Origin: an uncultured Eubacterium sp.
GTDB taxonomy: Bacteria; Bacillota; Clostridia; Lachnospirales; Lachnospiraceae
Reading direction: 5' to 3'
Assembly: GCA_902475415.1 (NCBI GenBank)
Contig: CABRZK010000066.1
Location: 1-10,270 of the forward strand
DNA: 10,270 nt
The notes under the pieces were generated by a model. That model searched no databases, was not told the origin of the DNA, and saw nothing but the letters and a program-made list of their open reading frames with translations. Position numbers and translations under genes: made by a program. Below are positions 1 through 6,807 of the stretch, piece by piece (position 1 is the first letter of the stretch; every line of letters starts with the position of its first letter).

Positions 1-705
1 CCACGCATCTAACCGAGTATTTATCAGATATTTGTTTTCTTTATTTTCCTGAATATTTTTAAAATTGTCAAGGGATACAAATACATATTTTTGTAAAAGA
101 TTTACCTCCACTCCCGTATCAAATTGCTGCTTTGATGTATGTACATAAATGTCCGGATTTTTTCTAAATTCTGCCGGGCTATTTTCAAATAATACGATTG
201 TATATACGTCTTTAATATCTTTATAACTAAATTTCTTTTTACGCTCACTTCGCACACGTTTATATTGCCGCAACAATAAATCTGCCGAATAGCATGCACT
301 CCTTTCTCCGGGAAACTTATACCCGATTTTCTGAATTTCCAGATTTGCAATACTACCATCTGAAAGTTGTACAACAATATCCATGATTACAAGTGACGAT
401 TCATCTGCCAGTCTTGTCCCATCATTGGGCAACACTTCCATCACATGAACTTCCTGTTTTAGCAACAAAGATAGTAATTCATCGACTCGTTCCGGCGTAG
501 ATTCAGGATTCAGTACTTCTTTGCTTACAAAATCATACATCACCTTTATTCCACGCACACCAGTGCAAAAATCCAGAAATTCCTTTTGTTGTTCTTCTTC
601 CCAGGAATAAAATATCTTTTGTAATTTTTTACTGCTTTCGATTTCATTTAACACTTCCTCGCGTGTATGAATCATAGAAAAATATTTCTGCAATTTTTTG
701 GTCAT
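1..705 (-). CDS. PD-(D/E)XK nuclease/transposase-family protein, N-terminal part (3' end outside window)
   Basis: The frame is open from an ATG at 705 to the window edge, giving 235 residues with no stop, so the C-terminus is missing. A GAAAGG ribosome binding site (716-721) sits 10 bases before the ATG. The fold is recognisable from a nuclease-like core: D109 in a hydrophobic strand (SLVIMDIVVQL), a short turn, then E123-x-Q125 (NLEIQKIGY), followed by FPGERSACYSADLLLRQYKR, which is typical of the PDDEXK_2 / Rpn-like 'PD-(D/E)XK nuclease family transposase' group common in Lachnospiraceae. Residues 160-212 (YKDIKDVYTIVLFENSPAEF and following) continue that family pattern. Family members are related to recombination-promoting nucleases and are often associated with mobile DNA. 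Actual transposition is not shown for most, so the function is a family inference. The gene is visibly more AT-rich than the neighbouring housekeeping genes, which suggests acquired DNA. The family call is firm; the biological role is not. Confidence 0.85.
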   Translation of the reverse strand, partial: MTKKLQKYFSMIHTREEVLNEIESSKKLQKIFYSWEEEQQKEFLDFCTGVRGIKVMYDFVSKEVLNPESTPERVDELLSLLLKQEVHVMEVLPNDGTRLADESSLVIMDIVVQLSDGSIANLEIQKIGYKFPGERSACYSADLLLRQYKRVRSERKKKFSYKDIKDVYTIVLFENSPAEFRKNPDIYVHTSKQQFDTGVEVNLLQKYVFVSLDNFKNIQENKENKYLINTRLDAW

Positions 706-805
706 TTTCTAATTTCCTTTCTGTTGTAATCACTTGCTTCTGAACGTTACCGAAATGGCAAAACAGGATACTCAAATCCATTAGACAAATACTTATAATA
801 TAGAA

Positions 806-830
806 CTGACAATCAGACTTTTCTTGTCAG
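806..830 (-). other. Leader hairpin of the PD-(D/E)XK gene
   Basis: CTGACAA (806-812) and TTGTCAG (824-830) form a perfect 7-bp stem with an 11-base loop. It lies about 20-45 bases after the expected transcription start of the minus-strand nuclease gene, inside a ~150-base leader. No T-run follows it, so it does not look like an intrinsic terminator. A role in mRNA stability or translation is possible but not shown. Confidence 0.4.
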
Positions 831-859
831 ATGAGATTGTTATAAAGAACATTGACATG

Positions 860-888
860 AATATAAGCGTTTTTTCATTTACCGTCAA
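860..888 (-). promoter_or_regulatory. Sigma-A-like promoter for the PD-(D/E)XK gene
   Basis: Read on the minus strand, TTGACG (883-888) and TATATT (860-865) are separated by 17 bases, close to the vegetative consensus. Transcription would start near 853 and give a leader of about 150 bases before the ATG at 705. No other good promoter was seen between the aspS terminator and this gene. Confidence 0.7.
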
Positions 889-915
889 CACCTATTTTTC
901 TTACTAAAATTAACC

Positions 916-930
916 TGTACAATTTGTACA
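916..930. promoter_or_regulatory. Symmetric operator-like site TGTACAA-T-TTGTACA
   Basis: This is a perfect 7+1+7 inverted repeat, 28 bases upstream of the -35 box of the nuclease-gene promoter and centred near -70 from the predicted start. The short arms and one-base centre fit a dimeric DNA-binding protein better than an RNA hairpin. No regulator gene in the window is an obvious partner, so binding is inference. Confidence 0.4.
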
Positions 931-971
931 ATCACAATTTTTTCTTTTAAATCCTTGTTTTTCAACACATA

Positions 972-1017
972 AAAAGTCAGGAGCCGAAAATCCACAGATT
1001 TTCAACTCCTGACTTTT
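972..1017 (-). terminator. Intrinsic terminator after aspS
   Basis: A perfect 12-bp stem, AAAAGTCAGGAG (972-983) with CTCCTGACTTTT (1006-1017), encloses a second 7-bp stem, GAAAATC (986-992) with GATTTTC (997-1003), and a four-base loop. It begins 18 bases past the aspS stop codon. On the minus strand the stem ends in a run of five T. The A-tract on the other side could let it work in both directions. It closes the relA-to-aspS block and insulates the accessory gene beyond it. Together with the promoter and inverted repeats at 806-930 it accounts for most of the 330-base gap 706-1035; nothing coding was seen in that gap. Confidence 0.9.
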
Positions 1018-1035
1018 CCTTATTTTTGTTTATTT

Positions 1036-2844
1036 TTACTCTGCTGTTTCTTCTGTGTTTTCCGGAAGTTTGATCGCAAGTCCAAGCTCTTCCAACTGTT
1101 TCTCGTCTACGGTTCCCGGTGCCTCTGTCATCAGACAGGAAGCATCTTTTACCTTCGGGAATGCAATGACATCACGGATGGAATCTGCATGTACCATATG
1201 CATTACCATACGGTCTAAACCGTAAGCCAGCCCTGCGTGTGGCGGTACACCATACTTGAATGCAGAAAGCAGGAAACCGAACTGATCCCATGCACGCTCT
1301 TTTGTAAATCCAAGTACCTCAAACATTTTCTCCTGAATATCATCCTGATGGATACGGACAGAACCGCCGCCAAGCTCGGTACCGTTTAATACGATATCAT
1401 ATGCTTTTGCACGAACAGCGCCCGGATCAGAATCGATCTTATCCCAATCCTCTTCCATTGGCATAGTAAACGGATGATGCATTGCCATATAACGATTCTC
1501 TTCATCGGACCACTCAAGTAACGGGAACTCTGTTACCCAGAGGAAGTTGTACTGGTTCGGATCCAGCAGGTTCAGCTCTTTTGCCATATGAAGTCTTAAT
1601 GCGCCAAGAACAGCCCACACAACCTTATTTTTATCTGCTGCAAATAAGAGCAGATCGCCCGGTTTTCCTTCGGTTGCTTCTACTAAAGCTGCCAGCTCCT
1701 CTTCTGTCATGAATTTTGCAAAAGAAGATTTGTATGTGCCATCTTCGTTTACACACAGGTAAGCCAGACCTTTTGCTCCGTATGTCTTTGCCAGATCAAC
1801 CAGCTTGTCGATCTGTTTACGTCCCATGGAAGCTTTGCCCGGAACAGCGATACCACGAACGCTTCCGCCGTTTTCCAATGCGCCGGTAAATACACCGAAT
1901 CCGCAGTTTCTTACAACATCAGATACATCATGTAATTCCATGCCAAAACGGGTATCCGGTTTGTCAGAACCATAACGGTCCATGGCATCCTGCCATGTCA
2001 TACGTGGAAGCGGAATCTGTACATCCACACCGATTGCCTCTTTGAATACATATTTTAACAGACGCTCATTGACATCTAATACATCATCAACGTCTACGAA
2101 AGACAGCTCCATATCGGCCTGTGTAAACTCCGGCTGACGGTCTGCACGCAGATCCTCGTCACGGAAACATTTTGTGATCTGGAAATAACGGTCATATCCG
2201 GAACACATCAGTAACTGTTTGAACAGCTGCGGAGACTGTGGCAACGCATAAAAGCTGCCCGGATGCACACGGCTTGGTACCAGGTAATCTCTGGCTCCCT
2301 CCGGCGTAGATTTTGTCAGAACCGGTGTCTCAATCTCGATAAAGCCTTCTTTTGCCATGAAATCACGCATCAGATAAGCCACTTTACTTCTCAGCATCAG
2401 ATTTCTCTGTAAATCCGGACGACGCAGATCCAGATAACGGTATTTCAACCGGATCTCGTCTTTTGTCTGAGAATTCTCCTCAATGTGGAAAGGCGGTGTA
2501 TCGGATTCAGAAAGGATGCGCAGGCTCTCTGCGATCACTTCGATATCACCTGTTTTTAAATTCTCATTTACTGCTGCGGAACGTTTCTGGATTTTTCCAA
2601 CAACTGCGATAACGTACTCACTTCTGAGTGTCTCCGCTTTTGCAAATCCGTCCGTTCCTACACTGTTTTCATCAAATACGATCTGAAGCAGACCGGAACG
2701 GTCTCTCAGATCAATAAAAATCAGGCTTCCCAGATTTCTTCTTCTCTGTACCCATCCCATCACAGTAACGGTACTTCCGATATCCGCACTGGATACTTCC
2801 GTACATCTGTGGGATCTCTTTAATCCACGCATGGACTCTGCCAT
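1036..2844 (-). CDS. aspS: Aspartate--tRNA ligase (AspRS)
   Basis: This cytoplasmic class II synthetase attaches aspartate to tRNA-Asp using ATP. It is 602 residues long, normal for the bacterial type (about 590). An OB-fold anticodon-binding domain occupies roughly 20-110. The catalytic core has motif 1 (FIEIETPVL, 168-176), the flipping-loop signature QSPQLFKQ (203-210), motif 2 starting FRDEDLRADRQPEF (227-240), and motif 3 (GLAYGLDRMVM, 538-548). The bacterial GAD insertion domain lies at about 290-410. In the anticodon loop the sequence is RRRNLGS, with Leu38 where non-discriminating enzymes such as that of Pseudomonas aeruginosa have His. This suggests an enzyme specific for tRNA-Asp, though it is only one position. 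The ATG at 2844 is chosen because AGGAGG lies 8 bases upstream. That site overlaps the hisS stop codon and the genes are 12 bases apart, so the two are surely co-transcribed and probably translationally coupled. Confidence 0.98.
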   Translation of the reverse strand: MAESMRGLKRSHRCTEVSSADIGSTVTVMGWVQRRRNLGSLIFIDLRDRSGLLQIVFDENSVGTDGFAKAETLRSEYVIAVVGKIQKRSAAVNENLKTGDIEVIAESLRILSESDTPPFHIEENSQTKDEIRLKYRYLDLRRPDLQRNLMLRSKVAYLMRDFMAKEGFIEIETPVLTKSTPEGARDYLVPSRVHPGSFYALPQSPQLFKQLLMCSGYDRYFQITKCFRDEDLRADRQPEFTQADMELSFVDVDDVLDVNERLLKYVFKEAIGVDVQIPLPRMTWQDAMDRYGSDKPDTRFGMELHDVSDVVRNCGFGVFTGALENGGSVRGIAVPGKASMGRKQIDKLVDLAKTYGAKGLAYLCVNEDGTYKSSFAKFMTEEELAALVEATEGKPGDLLLFAADKNKVVWAVLGALRLHMAKELNLLDPNQYNFLWVTEFPLLEWSDEENRYMAMHHPFTMPMEEDWDKIDSDPGAVRAKAYDIVLNGTELGGGSVRIHQDDIQEKMFEVLGFTKERAWDQFGFLLSAFKYGVPPHAGLAYGLDRMVMHMVHADSIRDVIAFPKVKDASCLMTEAPGTVDEKQLEELGLAIKLPENTEETAE

Positions 2845-2852
2845 AACTTTTT

Positions 2853-2858
2853 CCTCCT
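2853..2858 (-). promoter_or_regulatory. aspS ribosome binding site overlapping the hisS stop
   Basis: AGGAGG on the minus strand shares its first two bases with the hisS TAG stop (2857-2859) and stands 8 bases before the aspS ATG. Ribosomes finishing hisS would therefore uncover or reload at the aspS start, a layout expected for balanced expression of the two synthetases. Confidence 0.85.
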
Positions 2859-4104
2859 ATTTAAAAAATTCTACAAACTCTTCATAACCTTCTTTGGAAA
2901 GCTGCTCTTTCTGGAATTTTTTATTTTTATTCATGCGGACAACCAGTACCTGCTCGCCATTTGCGCGAGCCTGCTGTGCCTGTCCGATTACTTCGCTCAG
3001 TTTATCTCCCGGATATCCTTTTTCGATCAGATATGCTGTCTTTTTCGGCTGCTCCGGAATCTTAAATCCATTCTCCATCAAAAGCAGGATGATACGCTCA
3101 AATCCGATGGAAAAACCACAGGCCGGAACATCTTTTCCGGTAAAGTTGCCGACCATCTTGTCGTAACGGCCGCCGCCACCGCAGCTTCCGCCGAATTCCG
3201 GAATGGCAATCTCAAAAATAGTTCCTGTATAATAAGACATACCACGAACCAGAGTCGGATCAAATACCAGTTCAAATGATGCTGTCTTGGTTGCATTGAC
3301 TGCAGATGCAATCTCTTTCATATTCTGAACGATCTCTGCATCCAGATAATCACCTAAGGTATCTGCCAGGTAGCTGATGCCGTCTTCTGCCTGCTCCACA
3401 CCTGCGAACAGTGACAGATATTTATCGATGGATTCCTGCGCATAGCCTTCTTTTGCAAGCTCCTCTGCAACACCTTCCAGCCCGATCTTGTCCATTTTAT
3501 CCAGAATGATAAATACGGTGTCAAAATCTTCCTCTGCAAAACCACTGTAAGCTGCCATTGCTTTTAAGATACGGCGCTCATTGATACGAATCTCAAAATT
3601 CTTGAATCCAAGTTTGCCAAGTGTTGTAGTGGTAGCAAGAATCAGTTCGATCTCTGCCAGATTGGACGGCTCGCCAAGGATATCAATATCACACTGCATA
3701 AACTGACGGTAACGTCCTCTCTGCGGACGGTCTGCACGCCATACATTTCCCATCTGAAGTGCTTTAAACGGGGATGGCAGATCATTTGCATGATTTGCAT
3801 AATAACGGCAAAGCGGAACTGTCAGATCATATCTCATACCGAAATCAACCAGATCTGCCTCACTCTGTGCCGTCTCCAGTTTCAGTTTCTCTCCACGTTT
3901 TAAAACTTTGAAGATCAGTTTCTCATTCTCTCCACCCTGCTTGTTGCTCAGGTTTGCAATATCTTCCATACAAGGTGTCTCAATCGGGGTAAATCCGAAT
4001 GCACGATAAGTCTCTTTGATCACGCTCTGCACATAATCGCGGATCTGCATCTCATCCGGCATAATATCTTTCATACCGTTTACCGGTTTCTTCTTTAAAG
4101 CCAC
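2857..4104 (-). CDS. hisS: Histidine--tRNA ligase (HisRS)
   Basis: This class II synthetase charges tRNA-His with histidine in the cytoplasm, normally as a homodimer. The start chosen is the GTG at 4104, giving 415 residues that begin ALKKKPVNGMKDIMPDEMQ after the initiator, as in related clostridial enzymes. GGAGGA (4111-4116) lies 6 bases before it. The motif 1 region is near IETPCMED (41-48); motif 2 is RADRPQRGRYRQF (123-135); the histidine-specific HisA loop is LVRGMSYYTGTIFE (285-298); the glycine-rich strand GGSCGGGGRYD is at 305-315; motif 3 is ACGFSIGFERI (328-338). A short anticodon-binding domain fills about 355-415. An in-frame ATG at 4197 would add 31 residues that do not resemble the family. 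The gene is fourth in the relA-to-aspS block but also has its own predicted promoter. No T-box leader or histidine-rich leader peptide was seen. Confidence 0.97.
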   Translation of the reverse strand: MALKKKPVNGMKDIMPDEMQIRDYVQSVIKETYRAFGFTPIETPCMEDIANLSNKQGGENEKLIFKVLKRGEKLKLETAQSEADLVDFGMRYDLTVPLCRYYANHANDLPSPFKALQMGNVWRADRPQRGRYRQFMQCDIDILGEPSNLAEIELILATTTTLGKLGFKNFEIRINERRILKAMAAYSGFAEEDFDTVFIILDKMDKIGLEGVAEELAKEGYAQESIDKYLSLFAGVEQAEDGISYLADTLGDYLDAEIVQNMKEIASAVNATKTASFELVFDPTLVRGMSYYTGTIFEIAIPEFGGSCGGGGRYDKMVGNFTGKDVPACGFSIGFERIILLLMENGFKIPEQPKKTAYLIEKGYPGDKLSEVIGQAQQARANGEQVLVVRMNKNKKFQKEQLSKEGYEEFVEFFK

Positions 4105-4110
4105 TGTATA

Positions 4111-4116
4111 TCCTCC
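4111..4116 (-). promoter_or_regulatory. hisS ribosome binding site that fixes the GTG start
   Basis: GGAGGA on the minus strand is 6 bases from the GTG at 4104, an ideal spacing. The family-conserved sequence begins directly after that GTG. This outweighs the upstream ATG at 4197, which has only a weak AAGGAAAG-like site close before it. Confidence 0.85.
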
Positions 4117-4121
4117 ATTCC

Positions 4122-4139
4122 ATACAGATTGCTCTGTAT
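4122..4139 (-). other. Hairpin in the hisS leader
   Basis: ATACAGA (4122-4128) and TCTGTAT (4133-4139) make a perfect 7-bp stem with a four-base loop, ending 5 bases before the hisS ribosome binding site. It lies within the predicted ~123-base leader. It may influence translation initiation or mRNA stability. No competing antiterminator form or T-box motif was found, so a regulatory role is unproven. Confidence 0.4.
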
Positions 4140-4233
4140 TTTCTATTTCTAAAAACAGCGTTTTTACTTCTGTTTTATCATAAGCAAATAAACACATCTT
4201 TCCTTGTCTTTGCTGTGTTCACATACATAGTTT

Positions 4234-4262
4234 ATTATACGTTTCTGCATTTGATATAGCAA
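4234..4262 (-). promoter_or_regulatory. Internal sigma-A-like promoter for hisS-aspS
   Basis: Read on the minus strand, TTGCTA (4257-4262) and a perfect TATAAT (4234-4239) are 17 bases apart. The -35 box begins 9 bases past the hemZ stop. Transcription would start near 4227, giving a leader of about 120 bases. It would allow hisS-aspS expression independent of relA-hemZ read-through. No terminator was seen between hemZ and hisS, so read-through is also expected. Confidence 0.7.
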
Positions 4263-4271
4263 GTGTTTTTA

Positions 4272-5957
4272 TCACAGCTGACCACAGTTTTTCAACAATT
4301 CCCGTTTCCGTTCTACCATCTCATCTACGCGATCCAGGTAATTGGTAATATCTTTCACATTTCCCACGCGTTCAATACGCTTGCCGCCTTCAAATACAAC
4401 TTTGGTGGTTGCGCCCGCGCCAAGTGCCATGATAGTCTGCTTTTCTTCCATAATCAGAATGTTGTAGACTCCGGCTTTTCCTGGTTTGGCGTAACCAACA
4501 TTTTCAAAATTGCCTGCCATATTTTTCTGCCGATACAGATAATATGGCTCCAGTCCCATCTCATGGCAGCACTCTGCGGTCAGGTCAATGGTCTGTGCGG
4601 TATTTTCAATATGCAGGTTTTCGTACTGTTCCTTCTGCATCCGCAATCTGGCAGCACGCTTGATGGCCAGAGAATGAACCGTGATATTGTCCGGATCCAG
4701 TTCTTCCAATTGTTTCATTGTATTGCGCACATCCTCAATGGTTTCTTCCGGAAGTCCTACGATCAGATCCATATTGATATTATCAAATCCGACTTCCCGG
4801 GCCAGTTTGAAACTGTCAATGGTCTGTTGTACCGTATGCTGACGTCCGATCAGGCGCAGTGTTTCTTCCTTCATTGTCTGCGGATTGATGGAAATTCTGG
4901 AAATATTGTGTCTGCGGATCACTTCCAGTTTTTCACGCGTAATGCTATCCGGGCGTCCTGCTTCTACCGTAAACTCTAAAAGCTGTGTATGTTTATGCTT
5001 ATCTGCACCAGCATTTTCTGTTTTCTGCTGCCCTGATTCATCCACATTCTGATTTTTCAAATCTGATATTTCCTGCTCTGCATTTGCATAACCATCCACT
5101 TTGCATTCTGCCCTGTCTGTTGTCTGATGCAGTGCATCATCCGCATAAATCATTCTGCCCTGCTCATCTGCAATGCCAAAATACTTGCCGATCATCGTCA
5201 GCAGACGATCCATCTGCTCTGCGGAAAGTGTTGTCGGTGTACCACCACCGATATAAACGGAGTTTAACACCTTATCTTTGCACGCCTCTGCCGTAAATAC
5301 AATTTCCTTTTCCAGCGCATCCAGATACTCATCCATTCTGTTTGCCCATTTTGCCAGCGGATAAGAGGTAAAAGAACAGTACAGACAGGTACTTGGACAG
5401 AACGGAATTCCCACATATAAGCTGTACCCGTTCTCATAATCGATGCGGCTTAACAGTTCCAGTTCCCTTTTTGCCACAGCAAGACTGAGCTCGATTTTTT
5501 CATCTGAGGCAAAATAAGTGTCTTTCATATAAGTGCGAATCTCATCCTCACTCTGACCGTGCTCCAGCATCTCCATCGGAATCTTGGTCGGGCGAATGCC
5601 TGTTAAGGTTCCCCACGGAAGTGTCTTTCCGGAAAACTGTGTCAGCAGATGATATAACTTCTGCTTTAATTCATTTTTGGTCTCTTTGCGATCTGTAAAA
5701 TCGACTGAAACAGCACCACTCAATGCCAGTTGCTCTCCACCCGGATTGTCCGGGCAATTCTCTCTCTGTGGTTTAAAAAAAGAATATGAAACATCTCCCT
5801 TTTCTCTGTCATAATTTATTTCAAGATGAAATTCACTCTCCGGAAACTCTTCTCGCGGCATCGCTTTTACAAGCACATCATGCTGCGGATAAAAAGCTTT
5901 CACCAGAGAATGAATATCATATTCAAAATCCGGCTCATTTAATTGAACTGTTATCAT
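4272..5957 (-). CDS. hemZ: Radical SAM coproporphyrinogen dehydrogenase family protein HemZ, with an internal insertion
   Basis: HemZ belongs to the HemN-like radical SAM enzymes. The family is assigned to oxygen-independent conversion of coproporphyrinogen III to protoporphyrinogen IX, but the activity of HemZ itself is less certain than that of HemN. The [4Fe-4S] motif is CPSTCLYC (C187, C191, C194), followed by YIGGGTPTTL (235-244) for SAM binding, EFTVEAGRPDSIT (328-340), NISRISINPQTM (351-362), and a C-terminal HemN-type block with YRQKNMAGNFENVGYA (475-490). The N-terminal ~110 residues are the HemZ-specific part. At 561 residues it is about 60 longer than the Bacillus subtilis protein (near 500). 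The excess matches a polar, low-complexity stretch at about 261-326, between MIGKYF and LLEFTVEAG. The ATG at 5957 is chosen because GAGG (5966-5969) lies 8 bases before it; the in-frame ATG 24 bases upstream (5981) has no such site. The closing bases lie next to the hisS promoter. Confidence 0.93.
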   Translation of the reverse strand: MITVQLNEPDFEYDIHSLVKAFYPQHDVLVKAMPREEFPESEFHLEINYDREKGDVSYSFFKPQRENCPDNPGGEQLALSGAVSVDFTDRKETKNELKQKLYHLLTQFSGKTLPWGTLTGIRPTKIPMEMLEHGQSEDEIRTYMKDTYFASDEKIELSLAVAKRELELLSRIDYENGYSLYVGIPFCPSTCLYCSFTSYPLAKWANRMDEYLDALEKEIVFTAEACKDKVLNSVYIGGGTPTTLSAEQMDRLLTMIGKYFGIADEQGRMIYADDALHQTTDRAECKVDGYANAEQEISDLKNQNVDESGQQKTENAGADKHKHTQLLEFTVEAGRPDSITREKLEVIRRHNISRISINPQTMKEETLRLIGRQHTVQQTIDSFKLAREVGFDNINMDLIVGLPEETIEDVRNTMKQLEELDPDNITVHSLAIKRAARLRMQKEQYENLHIENTAQTIDLTAECCHEMGLEPYYLYRQKNMAGNFENVGYAKPGKAGVYNILIMEEKQTIMALGAGATTKVVFEGGKRIERVGNVKDITNYLDRVDEMVERKRELLKNCGQL

Positions 5958-5965
5958 ATTTTTAT

Positions 5966-5969
5966 CCTC
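5966..5969 (-). promoter_or_regulatory. hemZ ribosome binding site that decides the start
   Basis: GAGG on the minus strand is 8 bases before the ATG at 5957. The alternative ATG at 5981 is preceded by a palindrome and no purine-rich site, so the shorter protein beginning MITVQLNEPDF is preferred. Confidence 0.65.
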
Positions 5970-5983
5970 ATCTATCTTCATTA

Positions 5984-5997
5984 TCAGTTTAAACTGA
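5984..5997. promoter_or_regulatory. 14-bp perfect palindrome upstream of hemZ
   Basis: TCAGTTTAAACTGA is fully self-complementary and sits 27-40 bases before the hemZ ATG. It may be a protein-binding site or a small mRNA hairpin near the start. No convincing -35/-10 pair was seen between the metallo-hydrolase stop and hemZ, so hemZ probably depends on transcription from the relA promoter. Confidence 0.35.
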
Positions 5998-6074
5998 CGT
6001 TCTCTTTCTTGTTTCTCTGTTAATTTGAACTGCCTTCCTGCATTCTCTCAGTGTTACGGTGTCTCTTTCGGCAC

Positions 6075-6133
6075 AAAAGGAATTTTCATAAAAACAGATA
6101 TCTTTCCAAAACTGCTTCACGAAAATTCCTTTT
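6075..6133 (-). other. 13-bp inverted repeat after the metallo-hydrolase gene (possible weak terminator)
   Basis: AAAAGGAATTTTC (6075-6087) and GAAAATTCCTTTT (6121-6133) are perfect inverted copies separated by 33 bases. On the minus strand the structure begins 16 bases past the gene's stop and its 3' arm ends in TTTT. The stem is A/T-rich and the loop long, so it is a poor terminator. It could attenuate transcription into hemZ, mark an mRNA end, or be the remnant of a small element. Confidence 0.45.
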
Positions 6134-6148
6134 CTTCATGATATATTC

Positions 6149-6781
6149 TTACGCTAAATACATATTATACTGTTTTTCATAACCGATCGTAGTACGTGCC
6201 TCATGTCCCGGAAGTACTGCGGTATCATTCGGAAGTATAAACAGTTTTTCTTTCACGGAACGCACCAGATCTGACATGCTTCCGCCTTTAAAATCGGTTC
6301 TTCCCACAGAACCACAAAACAGTGTATCACCGCTGGCAAGCACTTTATTGCCGTCAAAGTAATAGCAGCATCCACCTTCCGTATGTCCTGGTGTGGAAAT
6401 TACTTTGATCGTAAATCCTGCCAGATTCAGCACCTCACCATCTTTTGTATACACATCTGCATCGTAAGTTTCCGGATTGCCAAACATGGCAGACACATTT
6501 TTCTGAATGTCATGCATCGTAACTTTCTCTTTTTCACTTGCATATACCGGAACACCAAATGCATCGGCCACCATACGGGCGTGATGTGCATGGTCATAAT
6601 GTCCGTGTGTCAGCAATACGGCCTGAAGATTCAAACCTCTCTCTTTGATACGGCGAATCAGATCCTCTCCATTTCCGCCCGGATCAATGAGCACCATTTC
6701 TTTTGTATCTGCGTTTACGATAAAGTAACAGTTTGTTCCGATATCGCCAACATTATATTCTTCAATTCTTAAATCAACCAT
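6149..6781 (-). CDS. MBL-fold metallo-hydrolase (glyoxalase II-like)
   Basis: A 210-residue soluble metallo-beta-lactamase-fold hydrolase that binds two metal ions. The zinc ligands are visible: THGHYDHAHH (58-67, with H59, H61, D63 and H64), H133 in STPGHTEGG, D152 in ASGDTLFCGSVGRTD, and H193 in LPGHEA. The GRTDF element (160-164) and the length match the small glyoxalase-II-like (YqgX/GloB-type) group, which hydrolyses thioesters. The natural substrate here is unknown and glutathione dependence should not be assumed in a clostridium. The ATG at 6781 is used because GGAG (6790-6793) lies 8 bases before it and the family sequence begins at MVDLRIEEYNVGDIGTNCY. A longer frame to 6925 would overlap relA and adds nothing recognisable. 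It lies 85 bases past the relA stop and is probably read on the same message. Confidence 0.92.
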   Translation of the reverse strand: MVDLRIEEYNVGDIGTNCYFIVNADTKEMVLIDPGGNGEDLIRRIKERGLNLQAVLLTHGHYDHAHHARMVADAFGVPVYASEKEKVTMHDIQKNVSAMFGNPETYDADVYTKDGEVLNLAGFTIKVISTPGHTEGGCCYYFDGNKVLASGDTLFCGSVGRTDFKGGSMSDLVRSVKEKLFILPNDTAVLPGHEARTTIGYEKQYNMYLA

Positions 6782-6807
6782 CTGTTTTTCTCCATGTTTC
6801 CGTCTGA

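Noticed and set aside
102..377. 91-codon minus-strand frame near the left edge
   Set aside because: It is an alternative frame within the PD-(D/E)XK gene, whose own frame holds the family motifs and ribosome binding site.
4105..4197. 31-residue N-terminal extension of HisRS
   Set aside because: The family sequence and an ideal ribosome binding site point to the GTG at 4104; the extension is kept only as a question in the findings.
4105..4271. Possible T-box or His leader-peptide attenuator before hisS
   Set aside because: The region is too short for a T-box, no T-box consensus was seen, and the upstream frame contains no histidine codons.
4263..4979. 238-codon plus-strand frame opposite hemZ
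   Set aside because: It lies wholly antisense to conserved hemZ sequence, has no good ribosome binding site and has a shadow-like Cys/Phe/His-rich composition.
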